64,000 bases of DNA from Clusia tigrina (GCA_920105625.2 OV050033.1:11388001-11452000); one strand, 5' to 3'; numbered from the stretch's first letter, positions 37,669-49,120 are shown. The notes: generated by a model not told the origin, from the letters alone. Numbers and translations are program-made.

Positions 37669-40303
37669 ATGATACCCAAGAAAATGCCTGTTAAGGACGC
37701 GCATATAGTGAAAATTGCTGTGGAGCTGGAGAATCACATCGCCCAATTAATAAATCTGGATCAAAGGCAACCATTAACTGGTACTATTATTATTATTATT
37801 ATTATTATTGCTGTTGTGATTTCTTTTATTACTTACTTCCGAATTCAATTGTAGTTATATGAAAAATGAATGAGTTCATAGAGTTAAAAGTAAAGGAAAG
37901 ACAACGCCCTTTCTGATGGCACCTGTGCTTGCTTATTAAAATGCAAGGGAGACAACAGGAAGTGGCAGTTTTACTTTATACTAGTAGTCTAATTGATTAA
38001 ATTAACATTCTTTTTCTCCTGATTGCAGGTAAAATCCAAGAGATATGCAGTTGCTGGGGCATAGTGGATCCCGAGAACTATGCTCTGCAGTTTTGCGAAC
38101 AAAACAATCACAAATATGTGACTGAGAAAAATCGCAACGAAATAAAAAATGGCTCAGTACTGCGGCTACAGTACTCGCCGTCGAAAACTGCCAATGATGC
38201 GTTGGAAACATTACGCTCTGGCTCCACATTTGAGAAAACTAAATGCCTTAAAGAACTGTCTTCACTGAGTATGGACCTGACGTTTGCTCTGGAATTCATC
38301 AAGGAGCAAGGGCTTGGCATTATTTTGAACATGATTGAGGATCCGTCACAGAAAGATGATGAAATACTCAAATACAGTTTAGCTAGCTTTGTCGAGTTAA
38401 TGGAACACGGCACCGTTTCATGGGAAATACTTCAGAATTCGTTTGTCCAACGCAACATTTTTATTGTGTGCAATTTTCAGAATTTCCCCAAAGAATGCAC
38501 AGAGAGTGCGCTCTCCAATTTGGAGAATATTGTGCAGAATAGCAGTAAATTTATGCTGGTCGAGAAGGAGGTGACGCTTCAGGATCTATTGCGTTTGTTG
38601 CAGGATGCTAATTCATCGGTAATCCAACAGAATGCCATTGCGCTCATCAATGCGCTCTTTATGAAAGCGGACGAGGTCCGCAAGCGACAGATTGCACACA
38701 CTATTAGCGCGAAGCAGTATCGGTTGGCGTTGATTGGCAAGGTTTCGGGCACCGAAATGACACATCAGTTGTATGTGTTGCAGACTCTAACATTGGGTTT
38801 GCTGGAACAGCGTATGCGCATGAAAATGAACGCCCAGGATCAAGATGCCCATGAGAAAATCAAAGAACTGCGTCGTATAGCTTTCGATGATTATTCGGGT
38901 TCAATTGGCTTGGGCGAGGAACAATTAAGACGCGGTGGCGGCTCCGGAGGGGGAAGCGTTAATTTTTCACAGTTCTATAAAAAACTTGGATTCAAATGTG
39001 ACATTAATCCGGCGCAGGATTTTATTGAGACACCTCCCGGTTAGTTAATCAGTTTATAATTAAAAATCAGTTTCATCAACGGCCATGAATGGTGTTTCTT
39101 TTTAGGCATCCTGGCTCTGGATTGCATGGTTTATTTCGCACGGAACTACACACAACAGTATACGAAAATTGTGCACGAAAATTCTTGCCGTGCTGATGAA
39201 CACGAATGTCCTTTCGGACGCACTTCCATTGAATTGGTGAAAGTATTATGTGACATTTTGCGTATCGGTGAACCACCTTCCGAACAGTCGGTGGATTTTC
39301 AACCAATGTTCTTCACACACGATCACCCTTTCGAAGAGTTCTTTTGCATTTGCATTATTACACTAAATCGCACATGGAAGGATATGCGCGCAACTGCTGA
39401 AGACTTTCTGAAGGTGTTTAGCGTTGTGCGTGAGCAAATAACGCGTACTTTGAAATTGCGTCCAGAAAATCTGGAGGATTTTCGTGCTAAAATTGCCTTG
39501 CTTCCTTATCAAACCATAACCAATCTCAGACAGCAAGAACGCACATCGAAGGAAGAGTGCGACTCAACGGCATCAGCAATCGTTAAACTGAAAGAAAAGA
39601 TATCGCCGCATATTTTAGACTTGATTAAGCAACAACGTTTATCGTTTTTGGTCGAAGGTACGATTGCAAAGTAAATGCAGCCTGATTCTGAAAGTAATAT
39701 CCTTTAAATATTGTGGGATAGCGGAATAAGCGTCGTCTGGATGTTATATTCAGAGTGGGGCTGTGACAATTGAGAAACAAAAATTTTAAAATATTATTTT
39801 TAGGCACTCGTTTTTCGAAGTATTCACGTGGTGCTCGCTCAAAAGATAAATTCTGGTATACACGGCTTTCACCGAATCATAAAGTCATACATTACGGTGA
39901 CTGCGATGAAAAGAATATACCCACTCTCGAGGAACTCACCAATAAGGTGCTAGTGATTGATATCAAACAACTGTTGGAGGGCAAGGAGTGTCCACATATG
40001 AAAGAAATGCGTACACGCAAATCGGCTGTTAATTTGGCCTTCTCCATTACATTCGATAGCATGGATCATTCGACGTTAGATTTTGTGGCGCCCGACGAGA
40101 CCATATTCAATTATTGGACAGATGGAATCAACGCTTTGCTTGGTCAGCAAATGGTTAGCAAACAGAAGAAGGAAGATTTTGATACGTTGCTATCAATGGA
40201 AATTAAATTGCGTTTGTTGGACACCGAAGGTGTTGACATAAGCAAAGATCCACCCCCAATACCAGAAGATCCAGAAAATTACGATTTCTGTTTTGAGAGC
40301 TAA
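37669..40303 (+). CDS. Ced-12: Ced-12/ELMO engulfment and Rac-activation adaptor
   Basis: Exons 37669-37780, 38029-39039, 39106-39657 and 39804-40303 give 2175 nt and 724 residues, the normal ELMO length (about 720-730). The start could be M1 (MIPKKM) or M6 (MPVKD); the first ATG is used here. The N-terminus is an RBD/armadillo-like helical region (VKIAVELENHIAQLINLDQR). The ELMO domain spans roughly residues 320-490, including FFTHDHPFEEFFCICIITLN at about 440. A split PH domain follows (about 560-690). The C-terminus is Pro-rich (DPPPIPEDPENY), the part that binds the SH3 domain of the DOCK/Myoblast city partner in this family. The ELMO-DOCK pair is a bipartite GEF for Rac, used in apoptotic-cell engulfment, myoblast fusion and border-cell migration. 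It sits tail to head between poe and ThrRS, all on the plus strand. Confidence 0.95.
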
Positions 40304-41458
40304 ACAAATTTTTACATGTGCAACGAATAAATTAGATTTATATATTCATATGCCAAAGTAATTAACTAAATAGATTTAAGAATTTACACATTTTCTACGC
40401 ACATTCTTCATACATTTTGATGGTATTATTTTTTATATTCATTATACAATAATATAACAAATTATACAAATTAAGTTTACTAGCAATTCGAACGAAAAAA
40501 GTAAACACCAAACTCATTTTTGTGTTTTATTAATTTCCCATTTAAGCAATTTTAAAGAAAAGTAGCCAGGAAAAACGTGGTATTTCCACCAGAGAACACA
40601 GAGAAAAGAACCTCTTTCACCAGAGTATATAGATTAAAGAAACTTAAACGGCAAAGCAGACGGACGTTGTACATGAATCCACTGAAAATCGTGTTGAATC
40701 CACTCAAAATCGTGGGGTGTCCGCTACGGACGCTGGCAGCGAAAAAGACTTTCCTTTCTCTGTTCACCACGATTCTATGTTTTTGCAAAAATGTATTTGG
40801 AATGTATTATATTTATTTTTCTCAACTGGTGCATGTCAGCTAAGATATGTGTGGTGTGTATGTGTTTCCTTAATTTAGGATCAAGGAAAATAAAACAAAA
40901 AATTATTATTATTATACTTACCACAATACAAAAATTTGTTTAAACTAATTTTAAATAAAATTGCAAATTGTGTTTATTCAGAATTTTTGTTTAGTAAATT
41001 GTATATTATGAATTTCCTCTTTCTCTGAAATTGTTTACTTTTAATAGCTGCCTTTTTGCATTTTTCTTATGTTAGACTATTCACAAGAGAAGAAATTCAC
41101 CTTGCATCCCCCCTTAAGATAAATTCACCTTGGAGAGGATCTTCTACGTTATCTCAAATTAACTATAAAACATTTCGAATAGATAGAAATTTATACTTCT
41201 AAAATAAAATCGACCATGAGTCTATAAAAATAATGAAAACAATTATTACGGGGGAATAAGCACATTTGCACCTACAGTGTGCACTTGTCTGTCAACAGAT
41301 TCGAATAGAAATACTTTCACATAAAAACAATTGAAAAAAGTTAAAACCTATTTACGATTCAAGTTGGGGAACGCTGATTAGTAAATTTTAATTTTCCCCT
41401 CTGACATTCGTTCGGCACACGCCGCGGTGCAGCATTTGTCAAACGATTTCCCGTGAAA
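40304..41458. other. Intergenic region between Ced-12 and ThrRS
   Basis: Holds the Ced-12 3' end and the ThrRS promoter. A patch at 40560-40800 is less AT-rich and has a short direct repeat: GAATCCACTGAAAATCGTG at 40675 and a one-base variant at 40696, giving a period of 21. The 88-residue plus-strand ORF over it (40577-40843) has no recognisable domain and is not called a gene. Confidence 0.5.
40326..40331 (+). terminator. Poly(A) signal of Ced-12
   Basis: AATAAA begins 23 nt after the stop codon, which would give a very short 3' UTR. Confidence 0.45.
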
Positions 41459-44400
41459 ATGGTAGACAACGTGTTGCCGGAGCTAGATAGCTTGGATTTA
41501 AATAAAGAAAAGGCATGTTAAATCGCTTTCAATTTGTGAAAAAGTGTAGAGATCCAATTAAGTAAATCATTAAAGTTATGAATAAGTTTACACAAGTGCT
41601 GAGAGTATCCCAAAGTATCATCAGAAATTCTAGTGTGAAGAGAAAATTATATTGTGAATCTGGTTGTTTACGTGTGCACCGACAATCACCGCAGGCTACT
41701 TTAGAATTAATTATAGCCTCAACACCACATCTTAAGAACAACATCAAGGGGGGCAATCGGTACTACGCTACATGGGTCGGTTTTCGCAATTAAATTTGTA
41801 ATTGTTTTAACTTAAATTATGTTAAGAATTAACAATATGTCTACACTCATTGTCCGCTGAGTTTTTTCATTTTCTATGATTCATTTCATTCTCCGTTTCA
41901 AGAGGCAGGGTTGTAACCAGAGTGGAGTACACATTCACAGTGAGACAGAAAAGCAAGTGTTCTGTTTAAATTAGAAATTAACAATTTCAATGCAGGCACC
42001 TCTATTTAGTAACTGTGCCAGTGGTGAAATGTTTGGTACTTCGCGTACCATAACAAACTAAAAATTCCACAAAGGTTATTTATCTAAAAGTACCCAAATG
42101 TTGCGTCAGTTATTTTGGAGGTATGCAGGTGAATGTAGATAAAGCAAAATAAGCAAAAAAAACCGAAGCAAGTGGAGTTGAATTTCACAATTTTCATAAA
42201 ACGGTTTATCTCTTTTGTGCCACCAACTGTTTAAATATCAGGCCACTGTTTGCAAGCAAAATCAATTACCAAATTGAAAAGTAAGATAGCCACAGACAGA
42301 TTTATGTACTTTTATTTGTAATCTTGTAAAATGTGAACAACAATGTGTGTAAACCAGTTCAATAAAGAAGCTGTATTTTTATTTTTATACATAACAATAA
42401 TTCATACTTTTGGTTTCTAGGCTAGTTGGCTTTAATTTAGCCTATTCTTATTTAAAAATACTTTATTGATTTTTGCCATTTTGCAGGCTTCAAAGATGAA
42501 AAAAGAGAAGCAGAAAGGTAGTGGCGCTGCTGTTGGTGCAGCAGCTGGTGATGCTGGCAAAAAAGGTAACTTTGCTGATTGAACTTATTTGTGGGCTTTA
42601 AGCTTCAGTGCGGACCGAACGAAAAATGGCTTATGAAATTTAAAACCAGCATTAAATCGATTATGTAAAAGCTATTATTATTATATCTTAATTATATCAT
42701 AATTAATTAACCAAGGGGTTAGGGAATGAGTACTAGCTACTGAGGCTTTCGACTTGAAGAGTAAAATATCTTTTAGAAATAAAGATTTTTCAAGTCAAGC
42801 CCGAGGAGGGTTTGAACCTGCGAACCTCTGTGTGTGAGTCTAGCATGCTTTTGTAGTCGAGAGGGCGGCTTAAGTAAAAGTTAATTCCGGTCATTGTAGC
42901 AATCGTTCGTGTAGACCGACGTGACGGATCATTAACAGAGCAAAACGAAAACATATTTTAAATATTTATCTCCTTTCAAATATTTGTTAATAATTACATA
43001 AAATAAAACTTACTACAGTTAAGGAATTAAATCCATGGCCCGCATACATAGAAGAACGGAACGCTTTGTGGGAGAAGTGTAAAGCTGAGTATTTAGCTGA
43101 ACTGGCTAGCAAACCACGCGCTCCGATCACGGTAACTTTGCCAGATGGCAAACAGGTTGCCGCCATTGCATGGGAAACTTCACCATATGATGTTGCTAAG
43201 GGTATTAGTCAGGGATTGGCTGACAATACGGTGATCTCTAAGGTGAACGGCGTGGTTTGGGATTTGGATCGTGTTCTTGAGGGTGACTGTAAACTGCAAT
43301 TGCTGAAATTTGATGATCCTGAAGCGCAGGCGGTCTTTTGGCATAGTTCGGCTCACATAATGGGTGAAGCAATGGAACGTGTATATGGTGGACACTTATG
43401 CTATGGGCCACCAATTGACAGTGGTTTCTACTACGACATGCATTTGGATGGCGAAGGTGTAAGTGTTCAATCATTGTATAAACACAAAATCAAATAAAAA
43501 AATTTTTTTTTTTTTGTTTTAAGATATCGACAAATGATTATCCAGTCATGGAGGGTTTGATTAAACAAATCGTCAAACAGAAGCAGCCCTTTGAACGTTT
43601 AGAAATGAAGAAATCGGACTTGTTGGAAATGTTTAAGTACAATGAATTCAAATGTCGCATACTTAACGAGAAGGTAGACACAGACACTACCACTGTGTAC
43701 AAATGCGGTTCGCTTATTGATTTATGTCGTGGCCCTCATGTGCGTCATACTGGCAAAGTGAAGGCTCTCAAAATTACTAAAAATTCATCTACATACTGGG
43801 AAGGCAAAGCTGATGCCGAAACACTGCAACGCGTTTATGGTATATCATTTCCCGATCCAAAGCAACTGAAAGAATGGGAGAAGTTGCAAGAAGAGGCGGC
43901 AAAACGAGATCATCGCAAAATTGGACGCGAACAAGAATTGTTCTTTTTCCATGAATTATCTCCCGGCTCGTGCTTTTTCCAACCTCGAGGCGCTCATATT
44001 TATAATACACTAATGAATTTCATCAAAACTGAATATAGGCAGCGTGGCTTCCAGGAAGTCATCTCGCCAAACATCTACAATTCAAAACTGTGGATGACAT
44101 CCGGCCATTGGCAACATTATGCTGAGAATATGTTCTCCTTTGAGTCTGAAAAAGAGATATTCGCATTAAAGCCAATGAATTGTCCAGGCCATTGGTAAGT
44201 TTTTAAGTAAATACTTAAGTAGGACTGCTCTTTCAATATGTACAAAGGTCTGAAGAATCCTAGGAAATGCAGAATTAGAACGAAGTAAAATTAATTAATC
44301 TGAGGATGCCTGCTTTGTTAGACTTAGTCACTTACTTAGATAGCCCGAGTGCAGAATCTGTGATCAGAACCCGTTACAAGGTTAGGGCCGAGTTTTTGAG

Positions 44401-45924
44401 GCGCCTCTTTTCTGCGTGCCTTCTCCAATTAGTTGTGTCAAGTGCATTTAGGACTTCTTCGGCTGGGTCAGTCCATTAGAGGCACGGTTTCTTTCGTCTA
44501 CTTTCGCTTCAAATATCTTTTTCGCTGAAGTTTCCTCATTCATACGATGGAAATGACCCAGGCGGTGCAGTCGATGAATGGTTATATGTGGGACAACGTC
44601 AATGACGGCTTGGAGTCGTCGCCAACGCGAATACGATCAAGGATTTTTATATTCAATTATGTGTGAAATAGATTCTTCGAAAGGAGTCTCACGAAAAAGA
44701 TTAGGCATTTTGATAAGCCAGAAACCAAATATTTTATATTTGTGGGAGCTCATCTGACCAATTCTAGTGAATCACTTACCTGAACAGAGGTGCAGCAATA
44801 TGGAGGAAATTTCATTGGTTTTCAGGTTGTATCTAAATTAGCTTAACTGAATTTCAAAAAATTGTATGGATCCCAACTTAATACATATCCGTATACTTGA
44901 AACAAAAAATATTACTAATAATGTTATGAATAATCAATCGCCTAATCGTATTTTCATAATTCAATTAAATTGTAAATTAAATTTATTATTATTTCCTTTT
45001 TATTGCAGTTTGATTTTCGATAATCGCAATCGTTCTTGGCGCGAACTTCCCCTTCGCATGGCTGATTTCGGTGTACTCCATCGCAATGAATTATCAGGGG
45101 CTCTGACTGGTCTCACTCGAGTGCGTCGCTTCCAACAGGATGATGCCCACATCTTCTGTGCTCCGGAACAGATTAAGAACGAAATGAAAGGCTGTTTGGA
45201 CTTCTTGCGTTACGTTTACACTATCTTCGGGTTCTCCTTCAACTTGGTATTATCGACACGGCCGGAAAAATACTTGGGCGAATTGGAACAATGGAATACC
45301 GCTGAGAAGGCTTTGGCCGAGTCACTGGATGAGTTCGGTCTACCATGGAAAGAGAACCCCGGCGATGGAGCTTTCTATGGTCCCAAAATTGACATTACTA
45401 TTACGGATGCGCTGAAGCGCGCTCATCAGTGTGCAACCATTCAGTTGGACTTCCAATTGCCAATTCGTTTCAATTTGAATTACATTGCTGACGATGGCGA
45501 GAAAAAGCGACCAGTCATTATTCATCGTGCTATACTCGGTTCCGTAGAGCGCATGATCGCCATTCTCACTGAGAACTTTGCCGGCAAATGGCCTTTCTGG
45601 TTGTCGCCACGTCAAGTGATGGTCGTGCCGGTGGGTCCGCATTTCGATGAGTACGCTCAATCGGTGCGCGACCAACTGCATGCTGCTGGATTCATGGCCG
45701 AAGCTGATGTCGACGCTGGCGATACCATGAACAAGAAGATACGTAATGCTCAATTGGCGCAATTCAACTTTATATTGGTCGTTGGCGAAAAGGAGCGCTC
45801 ATCGAGCACTGTAAACGTGCGTACACGCGACAACAAAGTTCACGGTGAAGTTTCAATTACAGATTTGATCACCAAACTGAACAAGATACGCGATGAATTC
45901 ATTGCAAATGAAGACAATTTTTAA
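41459..45924 (+). CDS. ThrRS: Threonyl-tRNA synthetase, cytosolic form
   Basis: Exons 41459-41512, 42487-42565, 43019-43458, 43524-44194 and 45009-45924 give 2160 nt and 719 residues. The first exon ([18 protein letters not shown]) ends at AAG|GCATGT, a GC-AG intron and the only donor that keeps frame. Alternatively translation could begin at the Met in exon 2 ([10 protein letters not shown]). Domains in order: a Lys-rich extension; the TGS domain ([20 protein letters not shown]); the N2/SAD editing domain with the HxxxH zinc site ([17 protein letters not shown]) and a second site ([10 protein letters not shown]); then the class II core with NCPGHC (zinc Cys), motif 2 [28 protein letters not shown] and motif 3 [11 protein letters not shown]. 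The anticodon-binding domain ([14 protein letters not shown]) closes the protein. The enzyme charges tRNA-Thr and edits Ser-tRNA-Thr. Possible poly(A) signals are at 46055 and 46108. Confidence 0.94.
41578..41775 (+). CDS. ThrRS: Candidate alternative first exon giving a mitochondrial ThrRS
   Basis: A second ATG at 41578 opens 66 codons ending at TGG|GTCGGT (41775/41776), a phase-0 donor that joins in frame to exon 2 at 42487. The resulting protein would be 767 residues. Its N-terminus ([20 protein letters not shown], then KRKLYCESG) is rich in Arg, Lys and Ser and poor in acidic residues, and can form an amphipathic helix, as mitochondrial presequences do. One gene serving cytosol and mitochondria by alternative starts is a known pattern for several fly tRNA synthetases. 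The donor is weaker than average, and the link is inferred from frame, phase and composition. Confidence 0.55.
42671..42872 (-). mobile_element. tRNA-derived SINE, copy 2, in ThrRS intron 2
   Basis: On the minus strand: CATGCTAGACTCACACACAG, then a B-box-like AGGTTCAAACCCTCC, CGGGCTTG, AAGTCGAAAGCCTCAGTAGC, TAGTACTCATTCCCTAACCC, TAATTAATTATGAT and an ATAATAATA tail. It shares all these blocks with copy 3 at 54124. It is antisense to the host gene, inside the 43-kb intron region (42566-43018). Confidence 0.8.
44330..44640 (-). mobile_element. Degenerate transposon-like fragment in ThrRS intron 4
   Basis: Within the 814-bp intron 44195-45008 this patch is GC-richer than its surroundings. Read on the minus strand it gives broken peptide stretches such as [15 protein letters not shown], resembling the W/HLGHxxRM motif common in retroelement-associated ORFs of insects. 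Frames are interrupted. The family cannot be assigned; the call rests on composition and one short motif. Confidence 0.3.
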
Positions 45925-46054
45925 ATCTCACCATAAAGCAAACCCGATGAAGAAAGATCCCGCATTACTGGCAGCGACTCATGCTACAAAGAAAGCACAT
46001 ATTTATTCTTTTTAAAACAAAAAAGAAGCATTTCACCTACTTAAGCTTTTGTTT

Positions 46055-46117
46055 AATAAAATTTAAATGAGAGTAGGCACCCAAAGCTACGAATATTGAT
46101 ATTGGTTAATAAATAAA
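46055..46117 (+). terminator. Poly(A) signals of ThrRS
   Basis: AATAAA at 46055-46060 and a double AATAAATAAA at 46108-46117 lie 130-190 nt past the ThrRS stop codon. Confidence 0.5.
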
Positions 46118-46479
46118 TATTATAAATCCAACTGTAATTAAATCTGTTCAGTTTCTATGATTTTCAGTAGGTGACTGTGAATTTTAAATATGAGACGCAG
46201 TGGAGAATTGTAGAACCTCACATCCAATACTCCGCTCAAAGTTAAGCCGGTTAAATTTTCTTTCCAAATGATAGGGCCCATTTAATCAAGTAATATAGAA
46301 ATATATTACACACAATGATATTCATTTACATATAGTCACTTTGTATACAAGAACTATCAACATCTAAAAAATATCCAACATAAAATACAATTTGCCTGCG
46401 ACTGTTGAAAAAAAGAAGAAGAGTGTTTTCCTTGCCCTATAGCAATTGAATTAGTTTAGAATGACCATTTAATCCAAAA

Positions 46480-46664
46480 TTATTTCTTTAAATCTTCATT
46501 ACCATAAATGAATTTTGTGGTTGAGTCCAATATGCCCCCCACCAGTGGCGTGAAGGGCGGATTGCGAAAGCGAAGGAGATCTATTGTGAATAAACACTGT
46601 TTTGTCTTTCCTTCCACTCTTTTGTACTGAACAGTAGATACAAAATTATCCCAGACTGCCACAA
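46480..46664 (-). pseudogene. Unidentified exon-like ORF, possibly a 3'-terminal exon or exon remnant
   Basis: On the minus strand, an acceptor-like AAGTTGTGGCAG ends at 46665. It is followed by 61 codons reading WDNFVSTVQYKRVEGKTKQC, then LFTIDLLRFRNPPFTPLVGG and a stop at 46480. The composition is protein-like (balanced residues, less AT bias than its flanks) and it ends at a proper stop. No upstream exon was found on this strand before Rab6, and a transposable element begins 25 bp upstream of the acceptor. I do not recognise the family. It may be the last exon of an undetected gene, a duplicated exon fragment, or chance. Confidence 0.3.
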
Positions 46665-46689
46665 CTTCATAAATTAAAAACTGGTTAAT

Positions 46690-47387
46690 CGGTGGTGTCA
46701 TGAAATCCGCAAAATATTTTTTGCGGAAATATTTCCACTTCCACAAGTTTCTTGTGTCATGAAATCCGCAATATTTTTTTACTTTCGGATTATTGTGAAT
46801 TGTTTCGTAATTCCGATTTGTCAAATTTGATAGTGATGAAACGTAAACAAATCAAAATTGTTTTAATAAAATTTTTTTTAAATCTTGAAAATTTTGTTTT
46901 ATTAACATATTTAAATATATTAAGCTATTTAAGTGAATCTTCAATTGCTTCCAACGACTTCCGTGACGAGATCTATCTCCCTTCGCAAAGCTTCTCGGAT
47001 TCCATCTACTCTAAAAGAGCTTTGTGTTGTGCAATATTTTTATGTTTCCCCTAATAAATACAATTAAGTTTCTAATTAAAAATAAGAAAAATTGAAAATA
47101 TATACTAACATTTCTTTAAATTTTATTTTTTTATTACTTATCACATATATTTCAACTATGAAATTGATACACACACTGACAATTTGAGAAAACCACCATT
47201 TTTCTTAACTTTTCAAACCGAAAGAAATTGGCGGAATGCGGATTTCATGACACCAAATTCCGCAAAAATTTCCACTTCCACTATTCGGAGTCGGAATTTC
47301 GCGGATTCGGATTTCATGACACCAAAAAGTGGATTCGTTTCAAAATTAGTGGAAAATTTTGCGGATTCGGATTTCATGACACCACCG
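46690..47387. mobile_element. 698-bp MITE-like element with terminal and subterminal inverted repeats
   Basis: The ends are perfect 20-bp inverted repeats, CGGTGGTGTCATGAAATCCG at 46690 and its complement ending at 47387, flanked by AAT on both sides (a possible 3-bp target duplication). The core GTGTCATGAAATCCGC recurs as subterminal copies: once more near 46754 at the left, and, as the complement, near 47237 and 47306 at the right. The interior is AT-rich, with a GC-richer patch at 46940-47040 and no intact transposase. A 3-bp duplication is compatible with PIF/Harbinger-type elements, but that is inference. Confidence 0.75.
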
Positions 47388-47525
47388 AATGACTAAAATC
47401 ATAAATTAAATTTCCAAATAACTGGGGTCTCTTACCACTTTATAAATACATAAAAGTTTTAAGGATGTTGAGATTCGATGGTTCAATTCATTGCTTTTAT
47501 ACCCCCGGAGCGGTTCGTATTATCT

Positions 47526-47612
47526 TGTATCTTGCTTGGAGAACTCCTTGTATGATGGTTCTCTGGTTTGTGTTTTGTATCTTACTTGGAGACCTCCTTC
47601 TGTGGCGGTTCT
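47526..47612. repeat. Diverged 50-bp tandem duplication
   Basis: TGTATCTTGCTTGGAGAACT (47526) and TGTATCTTACTTGGAGACCT (47576) begin two copies that both run on to GGTTCT. On the minus strand this stretch leads into TATAAAAGCAATG (near 47493-47505), a TATA-like motif, so it could be part of a solo LTR; this is unproven. Confidence 0.6.
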
Positions 47613-47929
47613 TTGTTGATACGATACGCTTGGCATTTACAGAATTAAGCAAAAGTTTCATTCCAAATTTTTTTTTAAGACTGCAAATCTGATTTGATAA
47701 ATAACTATTTGAGACTGAAATGGATTTTTGTTAATGTGAAAAATCTTTAATATTGAGAGTCCACATCCATTTGCGTTTAATAATAGGGCACATGGACAAC
47801 CAAATGTGGAGAGTAAATCGGAAAGAATCCGTTACTGTTGTGATCCTTCATCGATTCAGAGTATTTCTCTGAGTTCAGTTTCCTCGATAAATTTTAGTAT
47901 TGAGCTTAATTTACTGTCTTATTTCTTCT

Positions 47930-48406
47930 ACCCTTGTCCATTAGTGCTGGGCATGATGCAAGCACGTGCTTCGCGGACTCATCTTCCCTGCAAACTCCAT
48001 GGGAATCTACCCCAGTTTTGTTAGGTGATAATTCAACCCACAGTGCTCCGTCAGAATTTCTGTAATGGTTCTTAGATTATTCTTATTTAATTCCATACAA
48101 TCTTTGAAACGATTTTTATTATATGCGATTTTGATTGTCTAGCCCCGGTAAATTGCCCCATTATAATCTTCTTTGTTTGTCTTCTACTTCCTGAATGAAT
48201 GAGGAGAAGTTGCCCTTTTCTAAGCCATAAAATAGTTCCGGGCCTACAAGCGGAGAGGCCGCTCCATTCCTAACAAGTTTGTCTGCCATTTCGTTACTAG
48301 AAATTCCCACGTGACCTGGAATCCATAGGACCCATACTTTAATTTTGTTATGAATTGCTTCCGTATTTTCAGTTACTAACCGTGTGAACTTCCGTGGAAA
48401 TTTCAT
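47930..48406 (-). mobile_element. Decayed non-LTR retrotransposon 3' end (RNase H domain)
   Basis: A minus-strand frame (48406-48161) reads KVWVLWIPGHVGISSNEMAD followed by KLVRNGAASPLVGPE, the C-terminal RNase H signature (WIPGHxGxxxNExAD) of LINEs in the I, LOA and R1-like groups. After a frameshift near 48160, another frame continues with NRFKDCMELNKNNLRTITEI and LTEHCGLNYHL, matching the usual end of these RNase H domains. Stops and frameshifts follow. It is a dead fragment, antisense to the plus-strand genes. Confidence 0.75.
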
Positions 48407-48949
48407 TACGCAGTTTGGTTTTGAAAACTAAAACATAATTTTAAATATCGAAACGATATTGTAAACTATAGTTCTGGGCTATGGAAAGAATGAGCGTACT
48501 TAGGGTAAAAGCAAATAGAAAGCAAGGTGAAAAATAAGAGCGTGAGGTAAATAAAAATTCAAGTTATCGAATTGTGGTCTTTCAACCAGCTACTTTTTGT
48601 GTTTTTTAAATAAAAATATGTTTGAATCCACTGATAAGTTTATTGGTTGATACAATCTTGAAATTGTAAGTTTTTAATCGTTCTAAAGGTTGCTCATATA
48701 ATTGAAATGGAGTCATGGTCAACGGGAGAAAAGGTGAATATATAAAAAAGTTGCGTATAGAGTGTCATCCCGCTTAATTTTTTTTTTTTTTTTTTGTCGG
48801 AACAATAGTCATATATAGTACTCAGACCATTAGGTATCCAATGTACGATATTTCACGTTTCATTTCTATTTTTATTTGAAGAAGTGGTATTTTAATTACT
48901 TGCTGATTTCACTCCTGTCCTTGTTTATGCTTGCTCTTAGAATACACTA

Positions 48950-49120
48950 ACAAAAACGTTGATAATAGTAGAGAGAAAACTCCATCAGTGTATCCTATAA
49001 GCACACTTACTCTACTGTAGCATATAAGCATACTAACACTTGTGTATCCTAAAAGCACACTTGCACTAGCGTATCCTAACCTACTATAGTGTATCAAGCA
49101 CACTTATTATTAATGGCACT
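48950..49120. repeat. Degenerate ~30-bp tandem repeat
   Basis: A unit close to GTGTATCCTATAAGCACACT followed by about ten further bases recurs about four to five times between 48985 and 49105 with drift in sequence and length. A weak further match (AAGCACACT) appears near 49480. It lies in gene-poor DNA downstream of Rab6 and might be transcribed if the Rab6 3' UTR is long. Confidence 0.6.

Noticed and set aside
40577..40843. 88-residue ORF between Ced-12 and ThrRS
   Set aside because: It includes a 21-bp direct repeat (NPLKIV twice) and no recognised domain; not supported as a gene.
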